A stretch of 64,000 nucleotides of DNA. Origin: Mesorhizobium comanense. GTDB taxonomy: Bacteria; Pseudomonadota; Alphaproteobacteria; Rhizobiales; Rhizobiaceae. The stretch is taken from assembly GCF_005503535.1 (NCBI RefSeq), contig NZ_SCNN01000012.1:160943-224942 (forward strand), written 5' to 3'. The notes beneath the pieces were generated by a model that saw only the letters and a list, made by a program, of their open reading frames with translations, searched no databases and was not told the origin of the DNA. A program made the translations under genes and the position numbers. This document shows, piece after piece, positions 26,331-36,034 of this stretch (its first letter is position 1; the number at the start of each line of letters is the position of its first letter).

Positions 26331-27437
26331 ATGTTCAAATTCACGGGGAAAGTGCTTTCCCTTTCGGCCGCGACCCTCATGGTGTCGTCGATGATTTCGT
26401 CCGCGGCTTCGCTGGATGATCTCGTCAAGGCCGCGAAGGCGGAAGGCCAGCTCACCACGATCGCCTTGCCGCATGACTGGTGCGGTTACGGCGACGTCAT
26501 CGCCGGCTTCAAGGCGAAGTATCCGGAAATCACCATCAACGAACTCAACCCGGACGCCGGCTCGGGCGACGAGGTCGAGGCGATCAAGGCCAACAAGGAC
26601 AACAAGGGCCCGCAGGCTCCCGACGTCATCGACGTCGGCCTGTCCTTCGGTCCGACCGCCAAGGCCGACGGCCTGCTGATGCCCTACAAGGTGTCGACCT
26701 GGGACTCCATCCCGGACAGCGCCAAGGATGCCGACGGTGCCTGGTACGGCGACTATTACGGCGTGCTGTCGTTCATGGTGAACAAGGACCTGGTCAAGGA
26801 ATCGCCGAAGGACTGGGCTGATCTCCTGAAGCCGGAATTCGCCAACTCGGTCGCACTCGCCGGTGACCCGCGCGCTTCGAACCAGGCCATCCAGGCGGTC
26901 TACGCCGCCGGCCTTTCGACGGGCGCCGCCGCTGGCGAAGCCGCCGGCACCGCTGGCCTCGACTTCTTCAAGAAGCTCAATGCCGCCGGCAATTTCGTTC
27001 CGGTCGTCGGCAAGCCTGCCACGCTCGCCCAGGGCCAGACCCCGATCCTGATCAACTGGGACTACAACGCGCTCGCCGGTCGCGACACGCTGAAGGGCAA
27101 CCCGCCCGTCGACGTCGTCGTGCCGAAGACCGGCGTTGTCGCCGGTGTCTACGTGCAGGCGATCAGCGCCTACGCGCCGCATCCGAACGCCGCCAAGCTC
27201 TGGATGGAATACCTCTATTCCGACGAAGGCCAGATCGGCTGGCTGAAGGGCTATTGCCACCCGATCCGCTTCAACGATCTCGCCAAGAACGGCAAGATCC
27301 CGGCGGACGTGCTGGCCAAGCTGCCGCCGGCAGAATCCTATGCCTCGGCCGCTTTCCCGACGCTCGACGAGCAGGGCAAGGCCAAGGAAGCCATCAGCAA
27401 GAACTGGGACGCCGTTGTCGGCGCCAACGTCAAGTAA
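26331..27437 (+). CDS. ABC transporter substrate-binding protein
   Basis: A 368-residue exported binding protein. ATG 26331 with GGAGAG upstream gives a normal signal peptide (LSLSAATLMVSSMISSAAS). The mature part has VKAAKAEGQLTTIALPHDW and the hinge segments of the Fe3+/spermidine/2-aminoethylphosphonate type (SBP class with a MVNKDLVKESPKDWADLL core). It feeds the two permeases and the ATPase downstream. The 243 bases upstream hold its promoter region, including an AT-rich stretch near 26210. Ligand unknown; an organic amine or phosphonate is plausible from context. Confidence 0.88.
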   Translation: MFKFTGKVLSLSAATLMVSSMISSAASLDDLVKAAKAEGQLTTIALPHDWCGYGDVIAGFKAKYPEITINELNPDAGSGDEVEAIKANKDNKGPQAPDVIDVGLSFGPTAKADGLLMPYKVSTWDSIPDSAKDADGAWYGDYYGVLSFMVNKDLVKESPKDWADLLKPEFANSVALAGDPRASNQAIQAVYAAGLSTGAAAGEAAGTAGLDFFKKLNAAGNFVPVVGKPATLAQGQTPILINWDYNALAGRDTLKGNPPVDVVVPKTGVVAGVYVQAISAYAPHPNAAKLWMEYLYSDEGQIGWLKGYCHPIRFNDLAKNGKIPADVLAKLPPAESYASAAFPTLDEQGKAKEAISKNWDAVVGANVK

Positions 27438-27450
27438 GACTTGAAATCCA

Positions 27451-27474
27451 CCGGGCGGCCGCGAGGCCGCCCGG
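27451..27474 (+). terminator. Hairpin between binding-protein and permease genes
   Basis: A perfect 10-base stem CCGGGCGGCC with a GCGA tetraloop is followed by CTTTCCC. Its place between a binding-protein gene and its permeases fits partial termination or 3' protection that keeps binding-protein levels high. Confidence 0.6.
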
Positions 27475-27501
27475 CTTTCCCTCGAAGACGGTAGCCGGCG
27501 C

Positions 27502-28419
27502 ATGACCGATCTCTCGCTTTCAAATCAGGCACTTGCCACCAGACCCGCGCCGCCCAACGAGGCGACAGCGTTCCGTTTGCCGACGCAATGGATCGGCGTG
27601 GCGCCTTTCTTCATCTTCGCCCTGATGTTCCTGATCCTGCCCACGCTCTATCTCGTCGTGGGCGCGTTTCAGCGTGGCGACGGCTCATTCACGCTGGATA
27701 ATATCCTGCAGCTGGTCAGCGATCCTTCGATCAGCAGCTCCTACTGGGTCTCGATCAAGATCAGTTTCTGGTCGGCCATCATCGGCGCCTTCGCCGGTCT
27801 CGCCATCGCCATCGCGATCGTACGCGGCGGCCTGCCAGGCTGGACGCGCTCCGCCACGCTCACCTTTTCCGGCGTCGCCTCGAATTTCGCGGGCCTGCCG
27901 CTGGCTTTCGCCTTCCTGGCCACACTCGGCCGCGTCGGCATCGTCACCACGCTGCTGCGTGACGTCCTCAACATCAACATCTACGCGATGGGATTCAACT
28001 TCCTGACCACGTCGGGCCTGATCGCGGTCTACCTGTTCTTCCAGATTCCGCTGATGGTGGTCATCATCGTGCCGGCCATAGACGGCTTGAAGAAGGAATG
28101 GGGCGAGGCAGCGGCCACGCTGGGCGCCACGCAGTCGCAGTATTGGCGCATGGTGGTCATACCCGTGATATGGCCGAGCTTCCTCGGCACCGTCATCCTG
28201 CTATTCGCCAATGCCTTCGGCGCCATCGCGACCGCCTATGCCTTCGCCGGGCCGGCACTCAACATCGTTCCCATCAAGCTCTACTCGCAGATCAATGGCG
28301 ACGTCCTGCACAACCCGCAGCTCGGCTATGCCATCGCCTTCGGCATGATCGTCATTACCGGTTTGGCCAACGTCTTCTACATCTGGTTCCGGACTCGCTC
28401 CGAGAGGTGGCTCAAATGA
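27502..28419 (+). CDS. ABC transporter permease
   Basis: A 305-residue inner-membrane permease with six or more spans. The cytoplasmic EAA-type coupling loop is GLKKEWGEAAATLGATQSQYW. It is paired with the binding protein upstream and overlaps the second permease by 4 bases (ATGA). The N-terminal ~25 residues are hydrophilic before the first span (IGVAPFFIFALMFLIL). Confidence 0.9.
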   Translation: MTDLSLSNQALATRPAPPNEATAFRLPTQWIGVAPFFIFALMFLILPTLYLVVGAFQRGDGSFTLDNILQLVSDPSISSSYWVSIKISFWSAIIGAFAGLAIAIAIVRGGLPGWTRSATLTFSGVASNFAGLPLAFAFLATLGRVGIVTTLLRDVLNINIYAMGFNFLTTSGLIAVYLFFQIPLMVVIIVPAIDGLKKEWGEAAATLGATQSQYWRMVVIPVIWPSFLGTVILLFANAFGAIATAYAFAGPALNIVPIKLYSQINGDVLHNPQLGYAIAFGMIVITGLANVFYIWFRTRSERWLK

Positions 28420-29207
28420 AGTCGGGCAAATTCTGGGCCTGGGTCGTCTTCATCGTCGGCGCGGCCTACTTCTTCATTCCGCTCATGGCGACCGTTGAGT
28501 TCTCGCTGCGCATGCGCCGCGGCGTCCACTCTTTCGACGCCTACCAGATCGTGCTGGGCGACGCGCGCTTCCAGTCGACCTTCCTGTATTCGGTGATCGC
28601 CGCCATCTTCACCATCGTGCTTGGCGTGCTGATCGTCGTGCCGGCGGCCTACTGGATCCGGCTGCGCCTGCCGCAGCTCAGGCCGATCGTCGAGTTCATC
28701 ACCCTTCTGCCGCTGGTCATTCCGGCGATCGTCATCGTCTTCGGCTATATCAGAATGTACGGTTCGAACTCGCCATTGCCGTTCCTGGGCAGCAATATGG
28801 GCGCCAACGCCTTGCTGGTCATCGGCTATGCGACGCTGTCGCTGCCTTACATGTACCGTGCCGTCGATACGGGGCTGCGCACCATCGATGTGCGCACGCT
28901 GACGGAAGCAGCGCAGATCCTCGGCGCCGGCTGGAGCACCATCATCGGCCGCGTCATCCTTCCCAACGTGCTGATCGCGGTTCTGTCGGGCGCCTTCCTG
29001 ACCTTCGCCATCGTCATCGGCGAGTTCACCATGGCCAGCCTGCTCAACCGCCCGGCCTTCGGTCCATATTTGCAGAACATAGGCGCCAACCGCGCCTATG
29101 AGCCGGCAGCCCTTGCCATCATCGCCTTCGCCATCACCTGGGGCTGCATGTCACTGATCCAGATCCTGTCCCGTTTCGCGCCGAAATCCGCGAACCGCCC
29201 GAATTAA
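28416..29207 (+). CDS. ABC transporter permease
   Basis: A 263-residue second permease of the same importer. The EAA loop is DVRTLTEAAQILGAGWSTII. ATG 28416 overlaps the first permease stop. Together with 27502-28419 it forms the membrane channel, energised by the ATPase 15 bases downstream. Confidence 0.9.
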   Translation: MKSGKFWAWVVFIVGAAYFFIPLMATVEFSLRMRRGVHSFDAYQIVLGDARFQSTFLYSVIAAIFTIVLGVLIVVPAAYWIRLRLPQLRPIVEFITLLPLVIPAIVIVFGYIRMYGSNSPLPFLGSNMGANALLVIGYATLSLPYMYRAVDTGLRTIDVRTLTEAAQILGAGWSTIIGRVILPNVLIAVLSGAFLTFAIVIGEFTMASLLNRPAFGPYLQNIGANRAYEPAALAIIAFAITWGCMSLIQILSRFAPKSANRPN

Positions 29208-29222
29208 GCTGAGAGAAAAGCC

Positions 29223-30287
29223 ATGGCCGAGCCATTCCTGTCGATCCAGCATGTGAGAAAGTCCTACGGCTCCAACACCGTGGTGCAGGATTTCAGTCTC
29301 GACGTCGAGCCGGGCGAATTCGTCTCGTTCCTGGGACCATCGGGCTGCGGCAAGACCACGGTGCTGCGCATGGTGGCGGGCTTCGAGGAGCCGTCGGCGG
29401 GAAAGATCGTCGTCGCCGGCAAGGACATCACGCGGCTGAAGCCCAACCAGCGCAATGTCGGCATGGTGTTCCAGGCCTACGCGCTGTTCCCCAACCTCAC
29501 CGTGGCGCAGAATATCGCCTTCGGCCTGAAAGTGGCCGGCATGCCCAAGGCCGATGCCGACAAGCGCGTCGCCGAGATGCTCGAGATGATCAAGCTGCCG
29601 CAAATGGCCGACCGCTATCCCTACCAATTGTCGGGCGGCCAGCAGCAGCGCATCGCTCTGGCGCGGGCCATCGCGCCGAAGCCGAAGCTGCTTTTGCTCG
29701 ACGAGCCGCTGTCGGCGCTGGACGCCAAGGTGCGCGTGTCGTTGCGCGAGGAAATCCGCTCGATCCAGAAGAAGCTCGGCATCACCACCATCTTCGTCAC
29801 GCATGACCAGGAGGAAGCGCTGTCGATCTCCGACCGTATCGCCGTCATGTATGGCGGCAAGGCCGAGCAGGTGGCCACCCCGTTCGAAATCTACAACCGG
29901 CCGGCGACCAAGTTTGTCGCCAACTTCGTCGGCACGCTCAACGTGCTCGAAGGCAAGGTCACCGACGCGGCGTCGGGCAAGGTGCAGGTCAACACGCAGG
30001 AAGTCTCGCTCAAGGGCAAGCTCAACGGGTCGAAGTCCGGCGACACGCTGTCGCTGGCGCTGCGGCCGGAGGCGATCTCGCTCGACCGCCAGCCCGGCCA
30101 CGACACCAGCCTGTCGGGTGAAATCGCCGAAGTGCATTTCCTCGGCTCGGTCATCCGGGTACGCGTCGGCATCGGCGGCAACACCGTGTCGCTCGACACG
30201 TTCAACAACTCGGCCACGCCGCCGCCCGTCGTCGGCGAAAAGGCCGATATTTCGTTCTCGTCGGGCGATATGCTGGTTCTGCATTGA
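29223..30287 (+). CDS. ABC transporter ATP-binding protein
   Basis: A 354-residue PotA/FbpC-type ATPase. Walker A GPSGCGKTT (38-46), signature LSGGQ (136-140), Walker B LLLLDEP (156-162) and the switch histidine in VTHDQEEAL are all intact. A C-terminal TOBE region (about 245-354) follows. It completes a binding protein, two permeases, ATPase operon. Confidence 0.93.
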   Translation: MAEPFLSIQHVRKSYGSNTVVQDFSLDVEPGEFVSFLGPSGCGKTTVLRMVAGFEEPSAGKIVVAGKDITRLKPNQRNVGMVFQAYALFPNLTVAQNIAFGLKVAGMPKADADKRVAEMLEMIKLPQMADRYPYQLSGGQQQRIALARAIAPKPKLLLLDEPLSALDAKVRVSLREEIRSIQKKLGITTIFVTHDQEEALSISDRIAVMYGGKAEQVATPFEIYNRPATKFVANFVGTLNVLEGKVTDAASGKVQVNTQEVSLKGKLNGSKSGDTLSLALRPEAISLDRQPGHDTSLSGEIAEVHFLGSVIRVRVGIGGNTVSLDTFNNSATPPPVVGEKADISFSSGDMLVLH

Positions 30288-30497
30288 GGCAGGGCTCGGC
30301 GCAGCGCCAGCAGGTGTGATCAACGGTTAACCGTCCTTCAAGGGGCGGCGAGGGTTTTGGCGATCAACCTGATTGAAACATGTAAATTGGAACAACGTTT
30401 GGTGGTGTTTAAAACGTGGGGTCGACTGCGGGTTCGCCATCGATTATTTGGTAGAATGCAAGAGGCGATAGTTGGTTAAAGCCTCGGATGAGCAACC

Positions 30498-32261
30498 ATG
30501 CAGCCGCTATCGATATTCATTGCTCCTCGGGACGGCCGATATAAATCAATCTCGACGGTTCAATGGCTTGATATTCCCGGTTTAGCAATTCTCACGGGAA
30601 GAAATGGTTCTGGGAAAACGCAGTTTCTTGAAGTACTAGCTTATCATTTTAGTGGTGCCATTCCGCCTGAAGGCCCTCTGCCGGTCGATGTGAAGATTGT
30701 CGGGGCTACGTATGAGGCGCACGATATCGGATACATAACTGCGGAGGGTAGGTTTTCTGGAAGAAGTGAGGCATCACTTGCTTCAATTACGAACGTCAGA
30801 CAGAATCTGGTGAGCATGGGCTTAAATGTTCATCAATATAGAGGGGACATAACAAGTACCATTCGGGCCAAGCGTAACCATTTTCGATTTGTTCGGAATG
30901 AGCGTCCAGAATCAGCAAAATCTACTGACCCTTTGGATGATTTTTACTATGCAATAGACGATTTGGATGTTACAGATGGCCTAATTCACCTTTTTGTTGC
31001 ACATCGCTACAAACTCTTGCAGGCACTGGAGCGCGGAACGCCTGACCACGATATGGCCGGAAAGCCAATCGGTCCAGCGCCTTGGGATGTTGTCAACGAA
31101 TCCTTGAAGGTTGCAGGATTCCCTTACGAGGTTATCTCGCCGATAGGGACGGACCTACTTGCCGTCTACCGTCTGCGCCTGAGAGATCGTGAAACGTCCA
31201 ACGAAATCGCAGCCTTTGACTTACCGTCGGGGGAAAAAGTGCTGCTGCAACTTGTGCTTTGGCTTTTCAGCGCGTCGAAGGAAGGCGTTTTCCCAAAGCT
31301 GCTACTTCTTGACGAACCGGACGCACATCTTCATCCGTCAATGACGACACAATTTCTGGACGTAATCTCAGAAGTTTTAGTTGGCCGATACGGAGTACGA
31401 GTGATCCTGACGACGCATTCACCTTCGACAGTGGCGCTCGCACCGGACGGATCTCTTTTCCAGATCGAAAGAGGTCGAGCAACCATAAGTGAAGCATCCT
31501 CTCGTGCCGACATCATCTCGATCCTTACGGCGGGCCTCGTAACGGTATCCAGAACCACGAAGTTCTGCTTTGTTGAAGATGAGGCTGACGTTGAATTCTA
31601 TTCGACTGTCCGTGATATCCTGTCAGATAGTGGTCCAAGCAAAGATCCCATGGCGTTGGCGCTCACGCCTTCAATTGCGTTCTTGCCTGCTTCGATAGGG
31701 TCAGGCACTCAGAAGATAGCAGGGGGGCGAAGTGTTGTCGGCAAATGGGTGGAGAAGTTGAACGCCGACCCCCTTGATCGCATGTTTTTTGGGATTGTTG
31801 ACCGAGATTATGCGAACCACGGATCTGCGAGAATACACGTCCTTGGCCGACATAGTTTTGAGAACTACCTGCTTGATCCAATCGTTGTCTTCTCGTTGCT
31901 TCTAGAGGATGGGATCGCGCCACCCGTGTCAGGATTGGCGATCAGTCAAGGCGATGAGCATTTGCTAAGGCTCAGAGACCAAAGTGACCTTCAGGCGATA
32001 GCAAATGCAGTTTGCGCTGCGATGAAGATGATTGACGTAAACCTGTCCGTTGCCACCTCAAAGATGGTTGTCTTTACTCGTGGGCCGGCGGTTGTAGTGC
32101 CAGAGTGGGTAATCGACCATCGTGGGCACGACTTGTTGCCGATTGCGCAGCGAGCATTTGGAAGGACAATCACACCACCGCGGTTGCTGAAGGCCCTTAG
32201 GCGGTGCCGCCTAATCCCTCAGGAACTGGCAGCGATACTCACATACATTCAAGCGGCCTGA
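30498..32261 (+). CDS. AAA ATPase with C-terminal TOPRIM/DUF4435-like nuclease region (OLD/PARIS-like)
   Basis: A 587-residue protein, lower in GC than its neighbours. The ATPase half has Walker A GRNGSGKT (34-41), an ABC-like DLPSGEK, Walker B LLLLDEPDAHLHP (268-280) and the TTHSP switch (305-309). The second half has a TOPRIM-like set: FVEDEAD (Glu360), VDRD (Asp435, Asp437) and RHSFENYLLDP (about 451-461), the last two resembling DUF4435. Such fusions occur in phage-defence proteins of the OLD, Gabija and PARIS groups, which cut nucleic acid when triggered. It stands alone between an ABC operon and an antiporter gene. Defence is inferred. Confidence 0.75.
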   Translation: MQPLSIFIAPRDGRYKSISTVQWLDIPGLAILTGRNGSGKTQFLEVLAYHFSGAIPPEGPLPVDVKIVGATYEAHDIGYITAEGRFSGRSEASLASITNVRQNLVSMGLNVHQYRGDITSTIRAKRNHFRFVRNERPESAKSTDPLDDFYYAIDDLDVTDGLIHLFVAHRYKLLQALERGTPDHDMAGKPIGPAPWDVVNESLKVAGFPYEVISPIGTDLLAVYRLRLRDRETSNEIAAFDLPSGEKVLLQLVLWLFSASKEGVFPKLLLLDEPDAHLHPSMTTQFLDVISEVLVGRYGVRVILTTHSPSTVALAPDGSLFQIERGRATISEASSRADIISILTAGLVTVSRTTKFCFVEDEADVEFYSTVRDILSDSGPSKDPMALALTPSIAFLPASIGSGTQKIAGGRSVVGKWVEKLNADPLDRMFFGIVDRDYANHGSARIHVLGRHSFENYLLDPIVVFSLLLEDGIAPPVSGLAISQGDEHLLRLRDQSDLQAIANAVCAAMKMIDVNLSVATSKMVVFTRGPAVVVPEWVIDHRGHDLLPIAQRAFGRTITPPRLLKALRRCRLIPQELAAILTYIQAA

Positions 32262-32501
32262 AGCCTTTCAGACGACGGTGCCACCGCTCAAGCTCAGCCG
32301 ATTGACGGCTGCGATATTCTGGAAGATGGGGGTCAGTGGAGAAAGTGCATTTTCTCAACAAGTGATTGGCCGCGCACACGATCCGCTTCTCGCGAGGCGT
32401 ATAGAGATGTGTAGCCAGAGGGCTTGAGTTTGATGGCTAATCCACCGCATCCTGCGCGCAAGCCCGCGCTGGCAATCCTGTCCCTACGGATGTAGAAGCT
32501 C

Positions 32502-34055
32502 ATGGCTCTTTTCGAACTGACCCTCGTCCTGCTGCTGACCGCTGTCGCGCTGACGGCGCTGTCGCGGCGGCTGGAGATTCCCTATCCGTCGCTGCTGGCA
32601 TTGGCGGGGGTCGCGATCGCCTTCGTCCCCGGCGCGCCGACGATCGAGATCGACCCGGAACTGGCGCTCGCTCTGTTCATAGCGCCGGTGCTGCTCGATG
32701 CGGCCTATGACACGTCGCTGCGCGACCTGAAGCGCTATCGGCTGTCGCTGCTGCTGCTGGCGCTTGGCGCCGTCGTGTTCACCACCGTGGTCGTTGCCTT
32801 CGTGGGCTGGAAGATGGCCGGCCTGCCGATCGCGGCGGCGATCGCGCTCGGCGCGATCGTCGCCCCGCCGGACGCCGTAGCGGCAAGTGCGGTGCTGAGC
32901 CAGTTCAAGGTGCCGCATCGCCTTACCGCCATCCTGCAGGGCGAAAGCCTGCTCAACGATGCAACGGCGCTGCTGATCTACCGGCTGGCGGTTTCGGCGG
33001 CGCTCGGCTCGATCATGCTGAGCAATGCCATCCCGGTTATCCTGCTGTCGACGATCGGCAGCGTGGTCGCCGGCTATCTTTTCGGCCGACTGTCGCTGCT
33101 GACGCTGACACGCATCGAAGACGCGGCAAGCAGCACGGTGGTTCAGTTTGCCGGGACTTTCGCCGTCTGGATCACCGCCGACAAACTGGGTCTTTCAGCC
33201 ATCATCACCATCGTCGTCTATGCCATCACAATTGCACGCAGGGCGCCGCGGCGCATGTCGGCGCGGCGGCGCGTCAGCACCTATTCGGTCTGGGAATCGG
33301 CCGTCTTCGTGCTCAACGTGCTGGCTTTCGTGCTGATGGGCCTGCAGGCACGCTCGATCGTCAGCCGGCTCTCCGGCGATGGGCAAGGCGAGGCCTTTCT
33401 CTTCGCCGCGACGGTGCTCGTTCTCGTCATCGTGGCGCGCCTCGTCTGGGTGGGCGGTTACGTAGCGATCATGCGATGGTTCGCCCGCCCGGACGAGCAG
33501 GGCCGCCTGGTCGATGCTCCCACATTCCGTGGCGCCGTGCTGGTCGGCTGGTGCGGCATGCGCGGGCTGGTGACGCTGGTGGTGGCGATTGCCCTGCCTG
33601 CCGGCTTTCCCGGCCGCGATCCGATCGTGCTCGCCGCCTTCGCCGTGGTCCTTGGAACGCTCGTGCTGCAAGGCATGACCCTGAAGCCGCTGCTGCGGAT
33701 CCTCAATTTCGAGCCCGACACGACGGTCGACCGCGAGGTGGCCCAGGCTCGGGTCGCCGTCATGCAGGCCGCGCTCGACGTCCTGAGCCGCAAGACATCG
33801 GCGGCGGCCGCAGTGGTGCGCGAGCAATACGAGGCCCAGCGCCTCATCGCGGAGAATCCTGAGGATGCGCAGGCGGCGACCGAATACGACCGGCTGCGGC
33901 TCTACGCGATCAACCGCCAGCGCGACACGCTCGAGGAATTGCGCCGCAACGGCACGATCGGGGACGAGGCCTATCATCGGCTGGAGGAAGAGATCGACTG
34001 GTCGGAACTGGCAGCGTCGCCGGCGGGCCGGTTCCAGCCATTGACCACCTACTAG
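32502..34055 (+). CDS. Sodium/proton antiporter, CPA1 (NhaP) type
   Basis: A 517-residue membrane protein. The N-terminal half has about twelve spans with the CPA1 motifs PPDAVAASAVL and GESLLNDATALLIYRL, whose acidic residues take part in cation binding. The C-terminal ~110 residues are a cytoplasmic, charged helical tail. It exchanges Na+ or K+ for protons at the inner membrane. GC content returns to the genome norm here, unlike the preceding ATPase gene. The 240 bases upstream (32262-32501) show no gene. Confidence 0.9.
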   Translation: MALFELTLVLLLTAVALTALSRRLEIPYPSLLALAGVAIAFVPGAPTIEIDPELALALFIAPVLLDAAYDTSLRDLKRYRLSLLLLALGAVVFTTVVVAFVGWKMAGLPIAAAIALGAIVAPPDAVAASAVLSQFKVPHRLTAILQGESLLNDATALLIYRLAVSAALGSIMLSNAIPVILLSTIGSVVAGYLFGRLSLLTLTRIEDAASSTVVQFAGTFAVWITADKLGLSAIITIVVYAITIARRAPRRMSARRRVSTYSVWESAVFVLNVLAFVLMGLQARSIVSRLSGDGQGEAFLFAATVLVLVIVARLVWVGGYVAIMRWFARPDEQGRLVDAPTFRGAVLVGWCGMRGLVTLVVAIALPAGFPGRDPIVLAAFAVVLGTLVLQGMTLKPLLRILNFEPDTTVDREVAQARVAVMQAALDVLSRKTSAAAAVVREQYEAQRLIAENPEDAQAATEYDRLRLYAINRQRDTLEELRRNGTIGDEAYHRLEEEIDWSELAASPAGRFQPLTTY

Positions 34056-34100
34056 GGCCGGCAAGCCGCCGGATTTGGGCCGCTGCCCTTGGTGAGATTC

Positions 34101-34123
34101 CTCGCGCCGTTTTCCGGCGCGGG
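34101..34123. terminator. Hairpin downstream of the antiporter gene
   Basis: A 9-base stem (CTCGCGCCG with CGGCGCGGG, one G-T pair) and a five-base loop TTTTC lies 45 bases after the stop. No T tract follows, so it may stabilise the 3' end rather than terminate. Confidence 0.35.
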
Positions 34124-34268
34124 GAGGATACCGCAACGCAGCGGAATCGGTGCATGAATGCCGGCGCAGATGCAGGGGCCTCTGGCATAAGCCGCGTCGG
34201 GTTCCCTGCACATTGCAACCAATCCGCCGAACCGTTACTGCCTTCACCGAAATTGAGCCGATTAATCA

Positions 34269-35177
34269 ATGAAGCTGGTCAGCTACAACATCCAGTACGG
34301 GTTCGGCGGCGACGGCCGATACGATCTTTCGCGCGCCGCGCGCATCGTCGCGGGCGCCGACATCATTGCGCTGCAGGAGGTCGAGCGGCACTGGCAGCGC
34401 AGCAATTTCGACGATCAGCCCGAGATCCTCTCCGGCCTGCTGCCGGACTATCACTGGGTCTACGGGCCGGCATTCGACATGGATGCCAGCGAACGCCGCG
34501 ACGGGCGGGTCGTCAACCGCCGCCGTCAGTTCGGCACGATGGTGCTGTCGAAGCTGCCGATCGTCTGGTCGCGGCTGCATGCGCTGCCGATGCGCCGCAC
34601 CTTGCGGCCGCTCAACACGCGCAACGCGGCGCTGGAATGCATGATCCGCACGCCGGCAGGCCCGGTGCGGATCTTGTCGCTGCATCTCGCCCATATCGCG
34701 GCCGAAGAGCGGCTGGAGCAGATCGACTACCTGCTGGCCGAACATCGCCGGGCGCCTTGCGACGGCGGTCCCTGGAGCGGCATCGACGACGAACCTTCGC
34801 GCAACTGGACAAGCGGCGAAGCCGAGCCGGAAAATCCGCTGGCGGCGATCTGGATGGGCGATTTCAACATGGAACCGGGCAGCGCCGAATACCGCCGCAT
34901 CGTCGGCAACACGCCCTATCATCGCGGTGCCGCCTATCTCGACGGTTTCGTCGATGCCGCCGCCATGGCCAGCGAACCGGCGGACGATTTCCACACGCAT
35001 GAGAAGATCATCCACGGCAGGCTGGCAAAACGCCGGCTCGACCATTGCTTCATCGGCGGCATGTTTGCCGGGCGGGTGCGCTCGGTCCGTTCAGACATAG
35101 GCGAAGTGGCGTCCGATCACTTCCCGGTGCGCGTCGACATCGATCTCGAAACGCCCCTTGGCGCGGGAGGTCGATAG
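34269..35177 (+). CDS. Endonuclease/exonuclease/phosphatase (EEP) family protein
   Basis: A 302-residue protein with the EEP metal-site motifs: VSYNIQYG (residues 4-11), ALQEVE (Glu about 38), GDFNME (about residue 198) and SDHFPV near the C terminus. The family includes nucleases and phosphodiester or sphingomyelin/inositol phosphatases. No signal peptide is seen, so it is probably cytoplasmic. It is 7 bases upstream of a DMT exporter gene and may be cotranscribed. Specific substrate unknown. Confidence 0.85.
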   Translation: MKLVSYNIQYGFGGDGRYDLSRAARIVAGADIIALQEVERHWQRSNFDDQPEILSGLLPDYHWVYGPAFDMDASERRDGRVVNRRRQFGTMVLSKLPIVWSRLHALPMRRTLRPLNTRNAALECMIRTPAGPVRILSLHLAHIAAEERLEQIDYLLAEHRRAPCDGGPWSGIDDEPSRNWTSGEAEPENPLAAIWMGDFNMEPGSAEYRRIVGNTPYHRGAAYLDGFVDAAAMASEPADDFHTHEKIIHGRLAKRRLDHCFIGGMFAGRVRSVRSDIGEVASDHFPVRVDIDLETPLGAGGR

Positions 35178-35184
35178 GCCTGAA

Positions 35185-36030
35185 ATGACGCTTTTCGTCT
35201 TCTTCGCGGTGCTTGCCGCTGCTGCCATGCACGCGATCTGGAACGCGCTGGTCAAGGTTCATCTCGACCGCTTCCTGTCGATCACGCTGATGACGCTGGG
35301 CATGGGATTTGCCGCTTTGTTCGCGCTGCCATTCGTAGAGGTGCCGAAGGCGGAAGTCTGGCCCTACATCATCGCCTCCGTCATTTTCCACATGGGCTAC
35401 CGCACCTTCCTGATCGGCGCCTATCAGGCCGGGGACTTTGCCCAGACCTATCCGCTGGCGCGTGGCACGGCGCCCTTGCTTGCCGCGATCGGCGGCATGT
35501 TCGTGGTTTCCGAAGTGCCCGCGCCGCTTGCCATTGTCGGCATCCTGCTTCTGTCGGCCGGCACGCTGGTGATGTCGTTTCGCGGCGGCGCGCATCTGGA
35601 GAAACTGAACCTGCGTGCGGTCGGCTTTGCCTTCGGCACCTCGGTCTTCATCGCCAGTTACACGCTTTCGGATGGCAGCGGCGCGCGGCTGGCGGCCACC
35701 GCGCAAAGCTATGCCGCCTGGCTGTTCGTCTGCGACGCCCTGGGGGCCTTGGTGCTGTGCCTCATCTTCCGCGGGCCCAAGGCGCTGCCCGTTCTGGCGC
35801 GCGACTGGAAGACCGGGCTGTTCACCGGCGTGCTCAGCGGCGCGGCCTACTGGATCGTGATGTGGGCGATGACCAAGGCGCCGATCGCCTCGGTCGCCTC
35901 GCTGCGCGAGACCTCGATCCTGTTCGCGATGATGATCTCGGTCTATGCGCTCGGCGAGAAGATGACGGGCTGGCGCGGCGCGGCCGCGCTCAGCATCGTT
36001 GCCGGAGTGATTGCCCTGCGGTTGGGCTGA
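35185..36030 (+). CDS. DMT-superfamily (EamA-like) membrane transporter
   Basis: A 281-residue protein with about ten short spans, two EamA-like halves and the helix GTAPLLAAIGGMFVVSEV. ATG 35185 is used; the TTG at 35158 overlaps the previous gene and has weaker support. It probably exports small metabolites. It ends 4 bases from the stop of the convergent MFS gene. Confidence 0.85.
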   Translation: MTLFVFFAVLAAAAMHAIWNALVKVHLDRFLSITLMTLGMGFAALFALPFVEVPKAEVWPYIIASVIFHMGYRTFLIGAYQAGDFAQTYPLARGTAPLLAAIGGMFVVSEVPAPLAIVGILLLSAGTLVMSFRGGAHLEKLNLRAVGFAFGTSVFIASYTLSDGSGARLAATAQSYAAWLFVCDALGALVLCLIFRGPKALPVLARDWKTGLFTGVLSGAAYWIVMWAMTKAPIASVASLRETSILFAMMISVYALGEKMTGWRGAAALSIVAGVIALRLG

Positions 36031-36034
36031 CCTC

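Noticed and set aside
30498..32261. Calling the ATPase gene a complete PARIS system
   Set aside because: There is no separate DUF4435 partner and the protein seems too short for a full AriA-AriB fusion; only a PARIS/OLD-like label is justified.
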